Shown here in pieces: positions 54,632 through 63,057 of a stretch of 64,000 bases of DNA. The translations under genes were made by a program, and so were the position numbers. The stretch comes from Endotrypanum monterogeii (Eukaryota; Euglenozoa; Kinetoplastea; Trypanosomatida; Trypanosomatidae). Where the stretch lies: positions 3,396,350-3,460,349 of the forward strand of contig CM007320.1 of NCBI GenBank assembly GCA_000333855.2. Reading direction: 5' to 3'. Under the pieces are notes generated by a model. That model was not told where the DNA came from and made no database searches. It saw only the letters and a list, made by a program, of their open reading frames with translations. The stretch's first letter is position 1. Every line of letters starts with the position of its first letter.

Positions 54632-57600
54632 CTACGCCGCACCATCATCTTGATCTTGGAGGTCCACATCACAAGGCGGGACAGCATCCGTGCTTGATGG
54701 CAGCATGTCAGCAAACGATGATGAGGATGGACTCTGACGCACTCCAGTCTCCCCCGTACCCATAATAGTCGCCCCACCACTCGCGATGTTCCCATGTTCA
54801 TTGCTTTCAGAGGTGGGTGGAAACCCTACGACGCTCACGGCCACATCGGAAGCCTCGGTCGACGACCGGCCAGAGGACACGTGATCCCTCTGCATATCCT
54901 CCAAGTGGTGACGCTCCGCCAGCGGTCCCACGAAGTCAAAAGAGGCGTTACCAGAGTACTGCTGGATAAGCTCTGAGCTTGTGCTGCGTTCGATGTTGTG
55001 GGTTCGAGAACCCAACAAACTGCGACTCCCCCCCCCTCCACTACCACCCAGATCGTCGTCATGAGCAACGCTAGCTACTGCAAAGGAGCTCGCTGGGCGT
55101 GGTGGGTATAAGTCAGAGCTGACAACCGGTGTAAAGGCAGGGGGGGATGGAAGCGGCATTGAGCGTTTCTGGAGAGTCAGAGACCCAGTGCCGCCAGGTG
55201 ATCGGGCAAGTAAAACAGGGGGTGAACACTCACTTGTGGAAGGCTTCCGGGGAGTCGGCGGGGCCACGACAGCGGCCTCCGTCTTCCCTGCGGATGGCCT
55301 CGCAGGGAGCGGAAGGAACGACGCAGCCGCGTCAGAAGTGACGAGAGACTGCACTGGCTGCGTGGCAGCCTCCATCACCACCTGTTCCCCAGGAATAGTG
55401 GGACTGTCAGACTGCGTCGCCACACCCTCCTCCATCTCCTGCGCCGGGTTGGCTTCTGACTCGTTCTCTTTGAAACCAGGAAACAGTTGGTGAGCATCAT
55501 CGCCGATACTCGACAATGTCGAATTTGATGATGAGCGCGAGTGAGAACTGGAGAGGGAACCCAATAAACGACCTTCGCTGTTGGTCTCACGGTTGGTCGT
55601 GAGCACCTCTGCGGCGTCGGCGAGACCGGCACTAGAGCTTGGGCGCTGCAAATTTGTCTTGGGTGGATGCACCACAGCTTGCAGGTTAGACGAAAACAAG
55701 GAGCCAGACCTAGCGCTACGATTTACGAGAATGGAGGCTGGAGATGTTACAGCCACCAGTGGAGGAGGATAACTGGCGCTGGTGTGGGTGATCATGGCAG
55801 CGGCGCTGGTTGCGGGACCAGTAGGCTGCTGCTCCTGGGCGGTTTCCTTGGCATTCGAAATTGAGAATTCGGGCAAGTGCGCAGAATTCGCTGCAGTGGA
55901 AACGGAGGCGTGCCCGCTGCTCTGCGCGAAAGGCACTGCCGCCTTGCCAGCAGCATTGTCGCCGTTGTAGTCATCAGCTGAACTCCGGGAGGCTGATATG
56001 ACGACCATAATACCTTCCGAGACGGCAACCCCGCCGTCGTTCACCAGATTCTGGGCCACCGTGCCATTGCTCACATCCGCACTGCGATGTTGTGACGTAG
56101 GGGAAGCACTCGAGCTGCTGGTAGAGCTACCTGAGTTGTCTGACAGCGCAGAGGTGAGTGACGTCGAGTTGTAATCGATGTCGCTTGCTAGCGAGCCGTC
56201 GCTGAGGCTGCCGTTGGTCGTCTCAGACATGGAGGACAGCACTGATTCCCCCACGCCTCCACCTAGGGACGTCAATTCATCCTGCGCAGGTGTCGCCGGT
56301 GGGGCACCTTTCGTGTTGAAGGTCAGTTTCCCACCTTCAGCAAACCTAGATGTCCGCCGCATTGAGTCCACCCTCGCGTCTGCGACACGTGAACATCCTG
56401 GAGAGGTTGGAGTGCCTTTCGGTGCTGAAAGCAATGACTCCTTCTCTGGCGAGGGGCAGTGTTTCTCGACCGAAACCAATGGCCCATCGCCTGGCGTTAA
56501 CCGGGGCGAAGCCAAAGCAGCACTGCGCTGGTGAGATGAGGACAGGTCAGCAGTCCCGGCAACAATCTCAGGTCGACTGACCGACTCGAGCAGCCTCTCC
56601 ATCAACTCCATCTGGTGTTGCTCTGCGAACTCGGCCAACTGAGCCTCGTATGCTTCCTTCTGGTCCTCCAGCTTATGCACAAGGGCCGCTAGCTGCCCTC
56701 GCATCCTTTGTATCGTCTCCTGCTGCTGAGCCTCACGATCGCGGGACATGGCGTACTCCTCTTCGCACTGCTTGTTATACCTCTCCTCCACAAATCGAGC
56801 TGCCTGTTGTCTGGCTGCCTTGATCTCGTCATGTAGAGCTGCCTCAGATTGCTGACTTTTTCGCAGCAACTCAACGAGTCGATCACGCTCCTCTATGATA
56901 GCACGCAGCGTGGCGGGGGACGACTGCGTGTCGAACACCTGGCGATACGCCTCTAATTCTCGATCCGAGCGGAGAAGGCGTGCCTGCGTAACAGTCAGCT
57001 CCCGCTGTACACTGGCGAGTTCCTGTGGTAGTCGCGCCAGGGCCTTCCACTCCATTTGCAACGCGTTGTGGCGATGTGTCATATCCTCCAGCTTTCGTGT
57101 TGCCTCGAGGAGCGCCGCGTCATTCTTCTGATATTGCTGTGTCAACAGTCTAAGACGTTCCCTCAAGTCTCGGATGATCTCGTCCCTCTTCCGAAGAAAC
57201 GCATCATCGACGGAAAGAGCGAGAGACAGCGGTGCGGTACCGCTCTCCAAGACATGGGTCGACTTTACCCGGTTGGTTATCATGTCCTCTTCGTCTCGCT
57301 GAGGAGCTCCCAAGTCACCCTCTGAGCCACTACCTTTAGACGCCCGGGTATTTCTAGCAACCGACAACGCAGCTGCCTCACCTGCCTGCGCCAGATGCTG
57401 ACCAAGCCTCCCACGCACCGCGTCAAGCTCCTGTCGCAAAACGCGGACTTTGCTACTGCGTGCGTCTCGGCGCAGCTGGTCCACCTCCGCCTGGAGCTGC
57501 TCGTTTTGTTTCAATAAAAAGTAAGCGCGCCGAGGCCAATACTCCTTCGGTCGATGCTGCTTAGAAGAGGTGTCCTCAGCTAGAGCCTTGCCATCCTCCG

Positions 57601-58414
57601 ACTCAGTAGACGTGATCACTGCCACCGCGCCGACCGCGGTGGCAGTGGCATCCGCATCAGTAGCCTCACTGTCTCCGTAAAGCATAGTCTCTGAGATACC
57701 GTGCATAGAGCGGAGCAGGACGTGAGCATGTTGCAGCTGCCTTTGAAGACTCAACACCTCGCCCTTCTTATCGACCAGCTCGCGCGCCATGGAGTACCAT
57801 GCATCCTCTGTACGCAGCTGGCCTCGAAGATTCAACTCCGATCCCGAGGCTGTCCTCCGTGCGGGCGACAATGCACAGACGGCGGAGCGCACGCGCGACC
57901 GCAGCCGATGCGGTAGTGGAACGTGCGCCGTACGTGACTTTGCGTGCACGGGCATCTGTGAGGACAGAATCGGTCGCTTCTCTGACGCATGTGCTGGCTG
58001 TGTGATGTCACCTGCAGTGCCGTACAGTAACCGCAGCTGAGGTGCTGCCCTTCGGAAATCGCGTTTGCATTTGGAACCCACAGCAACAGCAGAGGCGGGC
58101 CTGCACACTGCATGTGTGACGTGGGAAAAGGCATCGACATGCGGGTCTCCAGCAACCCGCTGTTTTGATGGGGAAGGTGAATACATGGACCTTGCGTAGG
58201 CGCCATGCGGCAAACACGGGTGAGATTCAGTCTCAGGTGCCAATAGTTTGCTGTTTGAGCCAGTGCCAAGATAAATGCGCTTGAACTCCACGGTACTCAA
58301 AAAGTGACTTCCGGGAAACAGCTGCACTGCCTCCTCAACCTCGGTGAGGGGAGAACGAGCATATATGTTCTCCCCGCCCGTGTCCGTCGGAGAAGTGGGA
58401 AGCTGGGCTGTCAT
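54632..58414 (-). CDS. coiled-coil hypothetical protein, probably cytoskeletal
   Basis: I do not recognise a named family. The 1260-residue protein has a conserved-looking N-terminal patch (about 32-58, Leu-Phe-Pro-Gly-Ser-His-Phe-Leu-Ser-Thr-Val-Glu-Phe). Coiled-coil segments rich in Glu, Arg, Gln and Leu follow at about 203-240, 296-345 and, most strongly, 405-610. The last 650 residues are Ser/Ala/Pro/Gly-rich and disordered. No membrane segment is seen. This architecture is common in trypanosomatid basal-body, flagellar and cytoskeletal proteins, which is inference only. The ATG at 58414 is preceded by a C/T tract on the coding strand (58479-58449) and an AG about 20 nt before the start. 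The frame ends in TAG at 54634-54632, but 89 in-frame sense codons follow before the next TAG (54364-54362). Confidence 0.85.
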   Translation of the reverse strand: MTAQLPTSPTDTGGENIYARSPLTEVEEAVQLFPGSHFLSTVEFKRIYLGTGSNSKLLAPETESHPCLPHGAYARSMYSPSPSKQRVAGDPHVDAFSHVTHAVCRPASAVAVGSKCKRDFRRAAPQLRLLYGTAGDITQPAHASEKRPILSSQMPVHAKSRTAHVPLPHRLRSRVRSAVCALSPARRTASGSELNLRGQLRTEDAWYSMARELVDKKGEVLSLQRQLQHAHVLLRSMHGISETMLYGDSEATDADATATAVGAVAVITSTESEDGKALAEDTSSKQHRPKEYWPRRAYFLLKQNEQLQAEVDQLRRDARSSKVRVLRQELDAVRGRLGQHLAQAGEAAALSVARNTRASKGSGSEGDLGAPQRDEEDMITNRVKSTHVLESGTAPLSLALSVDDAFLRKRDEIIRDLRERLRLLTQQYQKNDAALLEATRKLEDMTHRHNALQMEWKALARLPQELASVQRELTVTQARLLRSDRELEAYRQVFDTQSSPATLRAIIEERDRLVELLRKSQQSEAALHDEIKAARQQAARFVEERYNKQCEEEYAMSRDREAQQQETIQRMRGQLAALVHKLEDQKEAYEAQLAEFAEQHQMELMERLLESVSRPEIVAGTADLSSSHQRSAALASPRLTPGDGPLVSVEKHCPSPEKESLLSAPKGTPTSPGCSRVADARVDSMRRTSRFAEGGKLTFNTKGAPPATPAQDELTSLGGGVGESVLSSMSETTNGSLSDGSLASDIDYNSTSLTSALSDNSGSSTSSSSASPTSQHRSADVSNGTVAQNLVNDGGVAVSEGIMVVISASRSSADDYNGDNAAGKAAVPFAQSSGHASVSTAANSAHLPEFSISNAKETAQEQQPTGPATSAAAMITHTSASYPPPLVAVTSPASILVNRSARSGSLFSSNLQAVVHPPKTNLQRPSSSAGLADAAEVLTTNRETNSEGRLLGSLSSSHSRSSSNSTLSSIGDDAHQLFPGFKENESEANPAQEMEEGVATQSDSPTIPGEQVVMEAATQPVQSLVTSDAAASFLPLPARPSAGKTEAAVVAPPTPRKPSTSECSPPVLLARSPGGTGSLTLQKRSMPLPSPPAFTPVVSSDLYPPRPASSFAVASVAHDDDLGGSGGGGSRSLLGSRTHNIERSTSSELIQQYSGNASFDFVGPLAERHHLEDMQRDHVSSGRSSTEASDVAVSVVGFPPTSESNEHGNIASGGATIMGTGETGVRQSPSSSSFADMLPSSTDAVPPCDVDLQDQDDGAA

Positions 58415-60325
58415 CGAATGGACGTTGACAACTCACCATCGACACGAGAGCGGGAAAGAAAAAGTCGGGAAAGGGCTAGGCTCAGTGAAAGAGCGGCAAA
58501 ACCAATGTGGAGGCGCCAAGCGGCTCCGTGCGGCGTGTTGCGGTATTGATGCTCTTTAATAATAATAATAAAAACCTTAAAATGACGTGGGAAAAAGAGG
58601 CAGCTAGCCCTCGATACGAAGATGATCTGAGATGCCTCTCGAGGATCCAGTAATGACAGGAGAGAAAAACAAACAAACAAAAAAAGAAAAGCAGCTAAAA
58701 TACACGGATCATCCAGACGGCTACGGCGATGATGAACTAGTGTACGGAGAGTGAGGAAGGAAACGGGCTGAATGGGTGAGGAGGTGAGTGCGAGAGAGAA
58801 GTAAGGTGTCGCCATGCAATGTAAGCTCAAAACAAAGTTCAGAAATGTGCACCGGCGCTGCTATAGAGAACAGAACACAGAGGCGCAAGCCAGAGACGTG
58901 CGCGTGCTGGGGGGAGAAAGAGAGATATCTGCACGTACTCTGCTTGTCCTGGCGCAAAAGAAGACAGAAAGGTTACCAAGAGAGAAGTGATTGTATCAAA
59001 GGTAAACACTCTGACAGAGCCGAGTAATTAACATATGAACAGCAGTGTGAGAAGGTGAGTGAGCGTCTGGTGTAGGTCGAAATCTGGCAAGTGGGAGGGA
59101 AAAAAGCAGAGGGCACAGCACCACACGAACATACCAGTTCTGTATAAGAATGTTGATGACCCGAAAGGCTCGCGCACTTCAGCAGGCCCGTCCCAAGGGT
59201 GTACGCACAACAAAAGAAACACGTGCATATACAATCACAACAGGGACCGGGTGGGACAACTATGAGCGCGCCGAGAGTGGTACGGAAGAGTCGACGGAAG
59301 CACAACCTCTCGTTCGAAATTTGCCCATATCTGCCTCACCCGATCAGCTCATGTTGCCACTCGGGTTTATTCAATTTTTGCTCTATTCCCCGCATTCCAG
59401 CGCAGAGAGGGTACAAGAGGCACCTCTCGCTTGATTTGCTTACCCGTTATATGACCACATTATCTCTACAGGTGCAGCAAAATGCACCACAGATTGAGCG
59501 AGATACAACACACACACACATACATATGCATATATGTATATTTATTTATTAATATACTTTCCAAAGGATGAGGTTTTTTTTTTTTGAGGAAGCTTACTAT
59601 AGTAGATATGGTCGGGGGGGAGGGGGGGGGGAGTTGAATAGGGATGCCAAATCAACGGAAGAAAAGAGAGAAGGGGAAGAGGCGACGGAACATCAGGACC
59701 CCTATGATATCGAAGCAGGAAAAAATGTAATAGCGGAGTTCAAATTTATTCCTGGCTTGATGTTTTATCTCCAAAAAGCAGTCATCTGCGAATACACGAT
59801 TCCTCTTCTTCGTGCTCCCCACGCTCGACCAGCACCAGCGCTCCAGCTTCACGTTCGAGTGCGCCTTCGCCGCATCGCGAAGGCAACCACTGAGAAAACA
59901 TGAGGCAAACCGAATAAAAGATGGTAAAAGGGGCCAGAGCACAGCTGTGGGTGAAGAAGTATAAAATAAATCTCTCTGTGATCTTGTTCTCTCAGAAAAG
60001 GGGGGGACACAATCACACGTACCAAGTGAAATACGGTGAGAACCACAGTACACCTGAAATGCTCGAGATCACGAAGAAAAAAAAAACATCAAAGGGGAAT
60101 AAAAAAGCCCACGTGGGACATAAACTCCCGCACCATTACTATCACCACTATCCCATCACAGATGCNNNNNNNNNNCACCATTACTATCACCACTATCCCA
60201 TCACAGATGCTGGGGAAAGCGAGAAAGGGGGGGGAGGGGGGAGGGGGGGGGGGGCTACAAAAAAAAAAAAAAAGTGGCGCGCATTACATCAGGTAATGCA
60301 AGACATATGGTACGTTAATCACCCA
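58415..60325. other. intergenic region containing a scaffold gap
   Basis: No gene is seen in 1.9 kb. The left end carries the pyrimidine tract of the coiled-coil gene. A ten-N gap lies at 60166-60175 between two copies of the same 35-bp sequence. G- and A-runs follow at 60220-60273. Confidence 0.6.
60131..60210. other. assembly gap (10 N) flanked by identical 35-bp ends
   Basis: Bases 60131-60165 and 60176-60210 are identical, with N at 60166-60175 between them. This looks like two contigs that overlap by 35 bp but were joined with a nominal gap; a true short tandem repeat is the alternative. Confidence 0.9.
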
Positions 60326-60862
60326 TCAGCTCTTTACCTGTTTCACAGCCCAACTGATGCCCTCATCTAGTCCCTCGCTTGTTTTAGCTGAGCAGCCTTG
60401 AATGTGCCAACGGCGGTCGCGCAAGTCAGTCAGATTAAGTGCCACAGTAACCTCTTCTACAGAAAGTGCACCAAGAAAATCCTGCTTGTTGGCAAAAATA
60501 AGTATAGGTACCCCCGCAACTTTCTCCTCCTCGAGAATGTGCTGGAGTTCAAGGCGCGCCTCAAGGATGCGATGGTGATCGGCGGCATCTACAACGTAGA
60601 TAATAACATCAACCTCCTTGAAATATTGCCGCCAATAAAAGCGGGCCGCGCGCTGACCCCCCATATCCCATACGTTGAGCTTTATCCCACCAGTGATGAG
60701 CTTCTTTATTTGAAATCCCTGCGTGGACACCACCTGGGAAATATCCTCGTCACATAGCTGGCGCAGAATGCTCGTTTTGCCTGCGTTGTCAAGGCCTAAT
60801 ATTAGAATGCCGGCAGGACTGCTGCTGGGGCGAATGCGCATCAATACGTCTAAGATGCCCAT
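60326..60862 (-). CDS. ARL3: ADP-ribosylation factor-like GTPase ARL3
   Basis: ARL3 releases lipid-modified cargo from UNC119/PDE6D-type carriers, notably for delivery to cilia and flagella. The 178-residue protein starts Met-Gly-Ile-Leu, and matches ARL3 along its whole length. The P-loop Gly-Leu-Asp-Asn-Ala-Gly-Lys-Thr is at 23-30 and switch I Thr-Gln-Gly-Phe at 47-50. Switch II Trp-Asp-Met-Gly-Gly-Gln is at 65-70, Asn-Lys-Gln-Asp at 125-128 and Cys-Ser-Ala-Lys at 157-160. All nucleotide-binding residues are intact. Switch II has Met in place of the usual Ile. Trypanosomatids often carry several ARL3 paralogues, and which one this is cannot be told. The ATG at 60862 fits the family start exactly. 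A C/T-rich tract on the coding strand (61121-61102) could serve splicing. Confidence 0.9.
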   Translation of the reverse strand: MGILDVLMRIRPSSSPAGILILGLDNAGKTSILRQLCDEDISQVVSTQGFQIKKLITGGIKLNVWDMGGQRAARFYWRQYFKEVDVIIYVVDAADHHRILEARLELQHILEEEKVAGVPILIFANKQDFLGALSVEEVTVALNLTDLRDRRWHIQGCSAKTSEGLDEGISWAVKQVKS

Positions 60863-60902
60863 TGCAACTGTCTCCTTGTCCTCTTTTACATTGATCCTTT
60901 GC

Positions 60903-60903
<1 letters not shown>

Positions 60904-60934
<31 letters not shown>
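60904..60934. repeat. (GT)n microsatellite
   Basis: About 15 GT units, 42 nt upstream of the ARL3 start codon. Confidence 0.95.
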
Positions 60935-60937
<3 letters not shown>

Positions 60938-61508
60938 TAAGGGACAGTGGCCTTAGTCCCCCCCTCCCCCCCCACTCCTGCCTCTCTTCCCCTGAGAGGG
61001 ATAATGACTAGTGTTTTTTTTTTTTTTGAGGGGAAGGGATGAGGATAAGCGATGGCGGAAGTGTCTGTTAGTGAAGCGACAGTCCTTGCTCACGGACAGC
61101 GTAAAAAAAAAAAAGGAAAGGAAACGTTGCAAATGAGAGAATTGAGAGCGAGGGACATTCCTGGCCATGCCGCCACTGTGCCGGCTTCGCTACATGGGCT
61201 TGTTCAATCACCTGGGAGGGGCACCACTACAAAACAAAAAAAAAGTAGCATCAGGGAAAAGATGAACAGTCGCATAGCGAACAGAATTGATGATGACTCG
61301 CTCACCTCCACAGCGAAGCAGCAGAAAACGGAACCACGTCAGTAAGCTCAGGAGTTGCCGCGAGATAATCTCATCTGCTGACGGGAAAGGGAAAAGAGAG
61401 GCGATGCCCACGTCGGGATGTGACAACCTCCCTTACCCCACTGTCAGAAAAAAAAATCCCGAAAACATCCACATCAATCTTTTGTAGAAGCAGAGGTATG
61501 TCGCCAAA

Positions 61509-61532
61509 CACACACACACACACACACACACA
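61509..61532. repeat. (CA)n microsatellite
   Basis: About 12 CA units in a spacer. Confidence 0.9.
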
Positions 61533-61929
61533 AGAAAACACCATCCGAGGGCCTCTTTCTTCCCAAGGAGGGAATAAGCGCTGCCACAACCATGCATGTG
61601 TGCAGGTGAGTGTGCCGTTCTCTTGATATGAGCCTTTGTGCAATCTCACCAACCTCTCGTTTTCTCGTGCGCGCATCCGCTCACGTATTCACTGGGTTTT
61701 CTTCCCCTCTCTGCGCACGGTTCCTAACCGACCTCCGCGCACAGGATGAAGAGGGGAAAAAGAGGGAAAAGTGTGAAGCTGTTGAGAAAAAAATGATTAG
61801 ACGCGCAAAAAGAGGAAAAAATCGACCCAGTAAGTACTCTTGCTTGTGCTCTCAACGCGGCTGGCTCACCCCTCTTCCTTGCTGCTTCGTGATCGTCTCG
61901 CGGAAACCTCTGTCACAGCCGTCGCATTT

Positions 61930-63057
61930 CTACACAAGATGCAAGGCAAAACTGTCATTATTCACCTCCTCCCGTGCCTCCGGTAGCGGAGGTATTGCAC
62001 TCCCTTTAGCTGAACCAGAGTGCTTCTTTCGGCGGTGATGCTGCCGACGACCGTCGTGGTTGCTGAGAGCAGTGTGGCGATGCTTGTCCTTTCCCCTTTG
62101 CGACGTTGCTATCCGCTTTACCGGGTCAATGCTCGCGTCGTAGCGCGCCACCTCAATGTCAGGTGCAGTCTCTGCAGTTGCAGAAGGCACATCTGCCGTG
62201 AGAGCTGCTGTCATTTGCGCAAGAATGGTGGCCACATCGGCGTCGAGCTCAGAGGCAGCTGCCTCCGTAGGAGGAGGTGCAGTCATTTTGACTCTCTGGA
62301 CCACGCGCTGCGTTTCTAGGACTCGGGCAGTTCTTGAACCAGCGCCACTCAACCTCCCAACAGTGGAATATGGCGTTGGAGGACTACACTCGGAAGCTAC
62401 GCTACATACCAAATCATCATCATCATCTCCGCCAAAGAAGCTGTCTACAGGAACACTTGTGTCCTGAACCATGTCGCTAACCCAAGTTCCTACCAGCTCC
62501 CCTGGTGGGTGTCGCACCGGTTGTGGTGTGACCAACATCGGAGTTGACCGCTCCTCGGAAAGCGGTGGAGGCGCTACACCCAAGTCGCATCCACTCGCAG
62601 CAGGAGCACCGGAAGGGTTCTTCCCGTGGCATTCAGGTGTCGAATGCACGGCTGACTGTGAGGCGTTTGGAATACTGAGCAAAGGTGCTCCAGCACGACG
62701 CTTTTCAGAGCCCGGGAAGGTTCTGTTGGCTGCACCAGAGGCGTGGGACGACTTGGACGACCGGGCTGATGAGTCAAGAGATGCAGCAGAGTCGCTGCTG
62801 CCGAAGAAAAGCCTCATGGCGTCTGCGTCGCCCGTGGAGCGTCTGGGTAACCTCTGGCTTGGCTGTGTACCTTTCCCATTCCCGTTCGGAAAAGATGCCT
62901 CATGGTCAATAGAGCGCGTCGGAGCGCTTAAGTGGTGCTGCAATCGCAAGCCTCCAGATTCGCTCTGCGACACAGATACTACCCCCGGCTTTGTCCGCAC
63001 TGCGGTGCCGCTTGACGCCGGGCCAGTATCTCTCACTGAGCTGTGAGCCGTGGTCAT
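61930..63057 (-). CDS. disordered C-terminal ORF, probably the tail of the RABL6-like gene in another frame
   Basis: This 375-codon frame starts with an ATG at 63057 that shares its A with the TGA ending the RABL6-like frame (TGATG). The product is Ser/Ala/Pro/Thr-rich with an Asp-rich patch (Phe-Phe-Gly-Gly then five Asp) and a basic His/Lys/Arg-rich stretch near the end. RABL6 proteins in animals carry a long disordered, acidic then Lys-rich tail after the GTPase domain, and this ORF fits that description. The same frame is open upstream of the ATG to about 63222, overlapping the RABL6-like frame by roughly 165 nt. The last part of that overlap reads as plausible protein (Ser/Thr/Pro-rich). 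A single indel there would join the two into one protein. An independent gene is less likely, because no spacer or splice signal separates them. Confidence 0.6.
   Translation of the reverse strand: MTTAHSSVRDTGPASSGTAVRTKPGVVSVSQSESGGLRLQHHLSAPTRSIDHEASFPNGNGKGTQPSQRLPRRSTGDADAMRLFFGSSDSAASLDSSARSSKSSHASGAANRTFPGSEKRRAGAPLLSIPNASQSAVHSTPECHGKNPSGAPAASGCDLGVAPPPLSEERSTPMLVTPQPVRHPPGELVGTWVSDMVQDTSVPVDSFFGGDDDDDLVCSVASECSPPTPYSTVGRLSGAGSRTARVLETQRVVQRVKMTAPPPTEAAASELDADVATILAQMTAALTADVPSATAETAPDIEVARYDASIDPVKRIATSQRGKDKHRHTALSNHDGRRQHHRRKKHSGSAKGSAIPPLPEAREEVNNDSFALHLV

Larger units (their letters stand above)
60863..61929. other. intergenic region
   Basis: No gene is seen in 1.1 kb. It has a (GT)n run (60904-60934) directly upstream of ARL3, a pyrimidine tract on the coding strand (61121-61102) and a (CA)n run (61509-61532). 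Confidence 0.6.

Noticed and set aside
60036..60296. Plus-strand frames running through the N gap.
   Set aside because: They are products of the duplicated 35-bp flank and G/A homopolymers, not genes.
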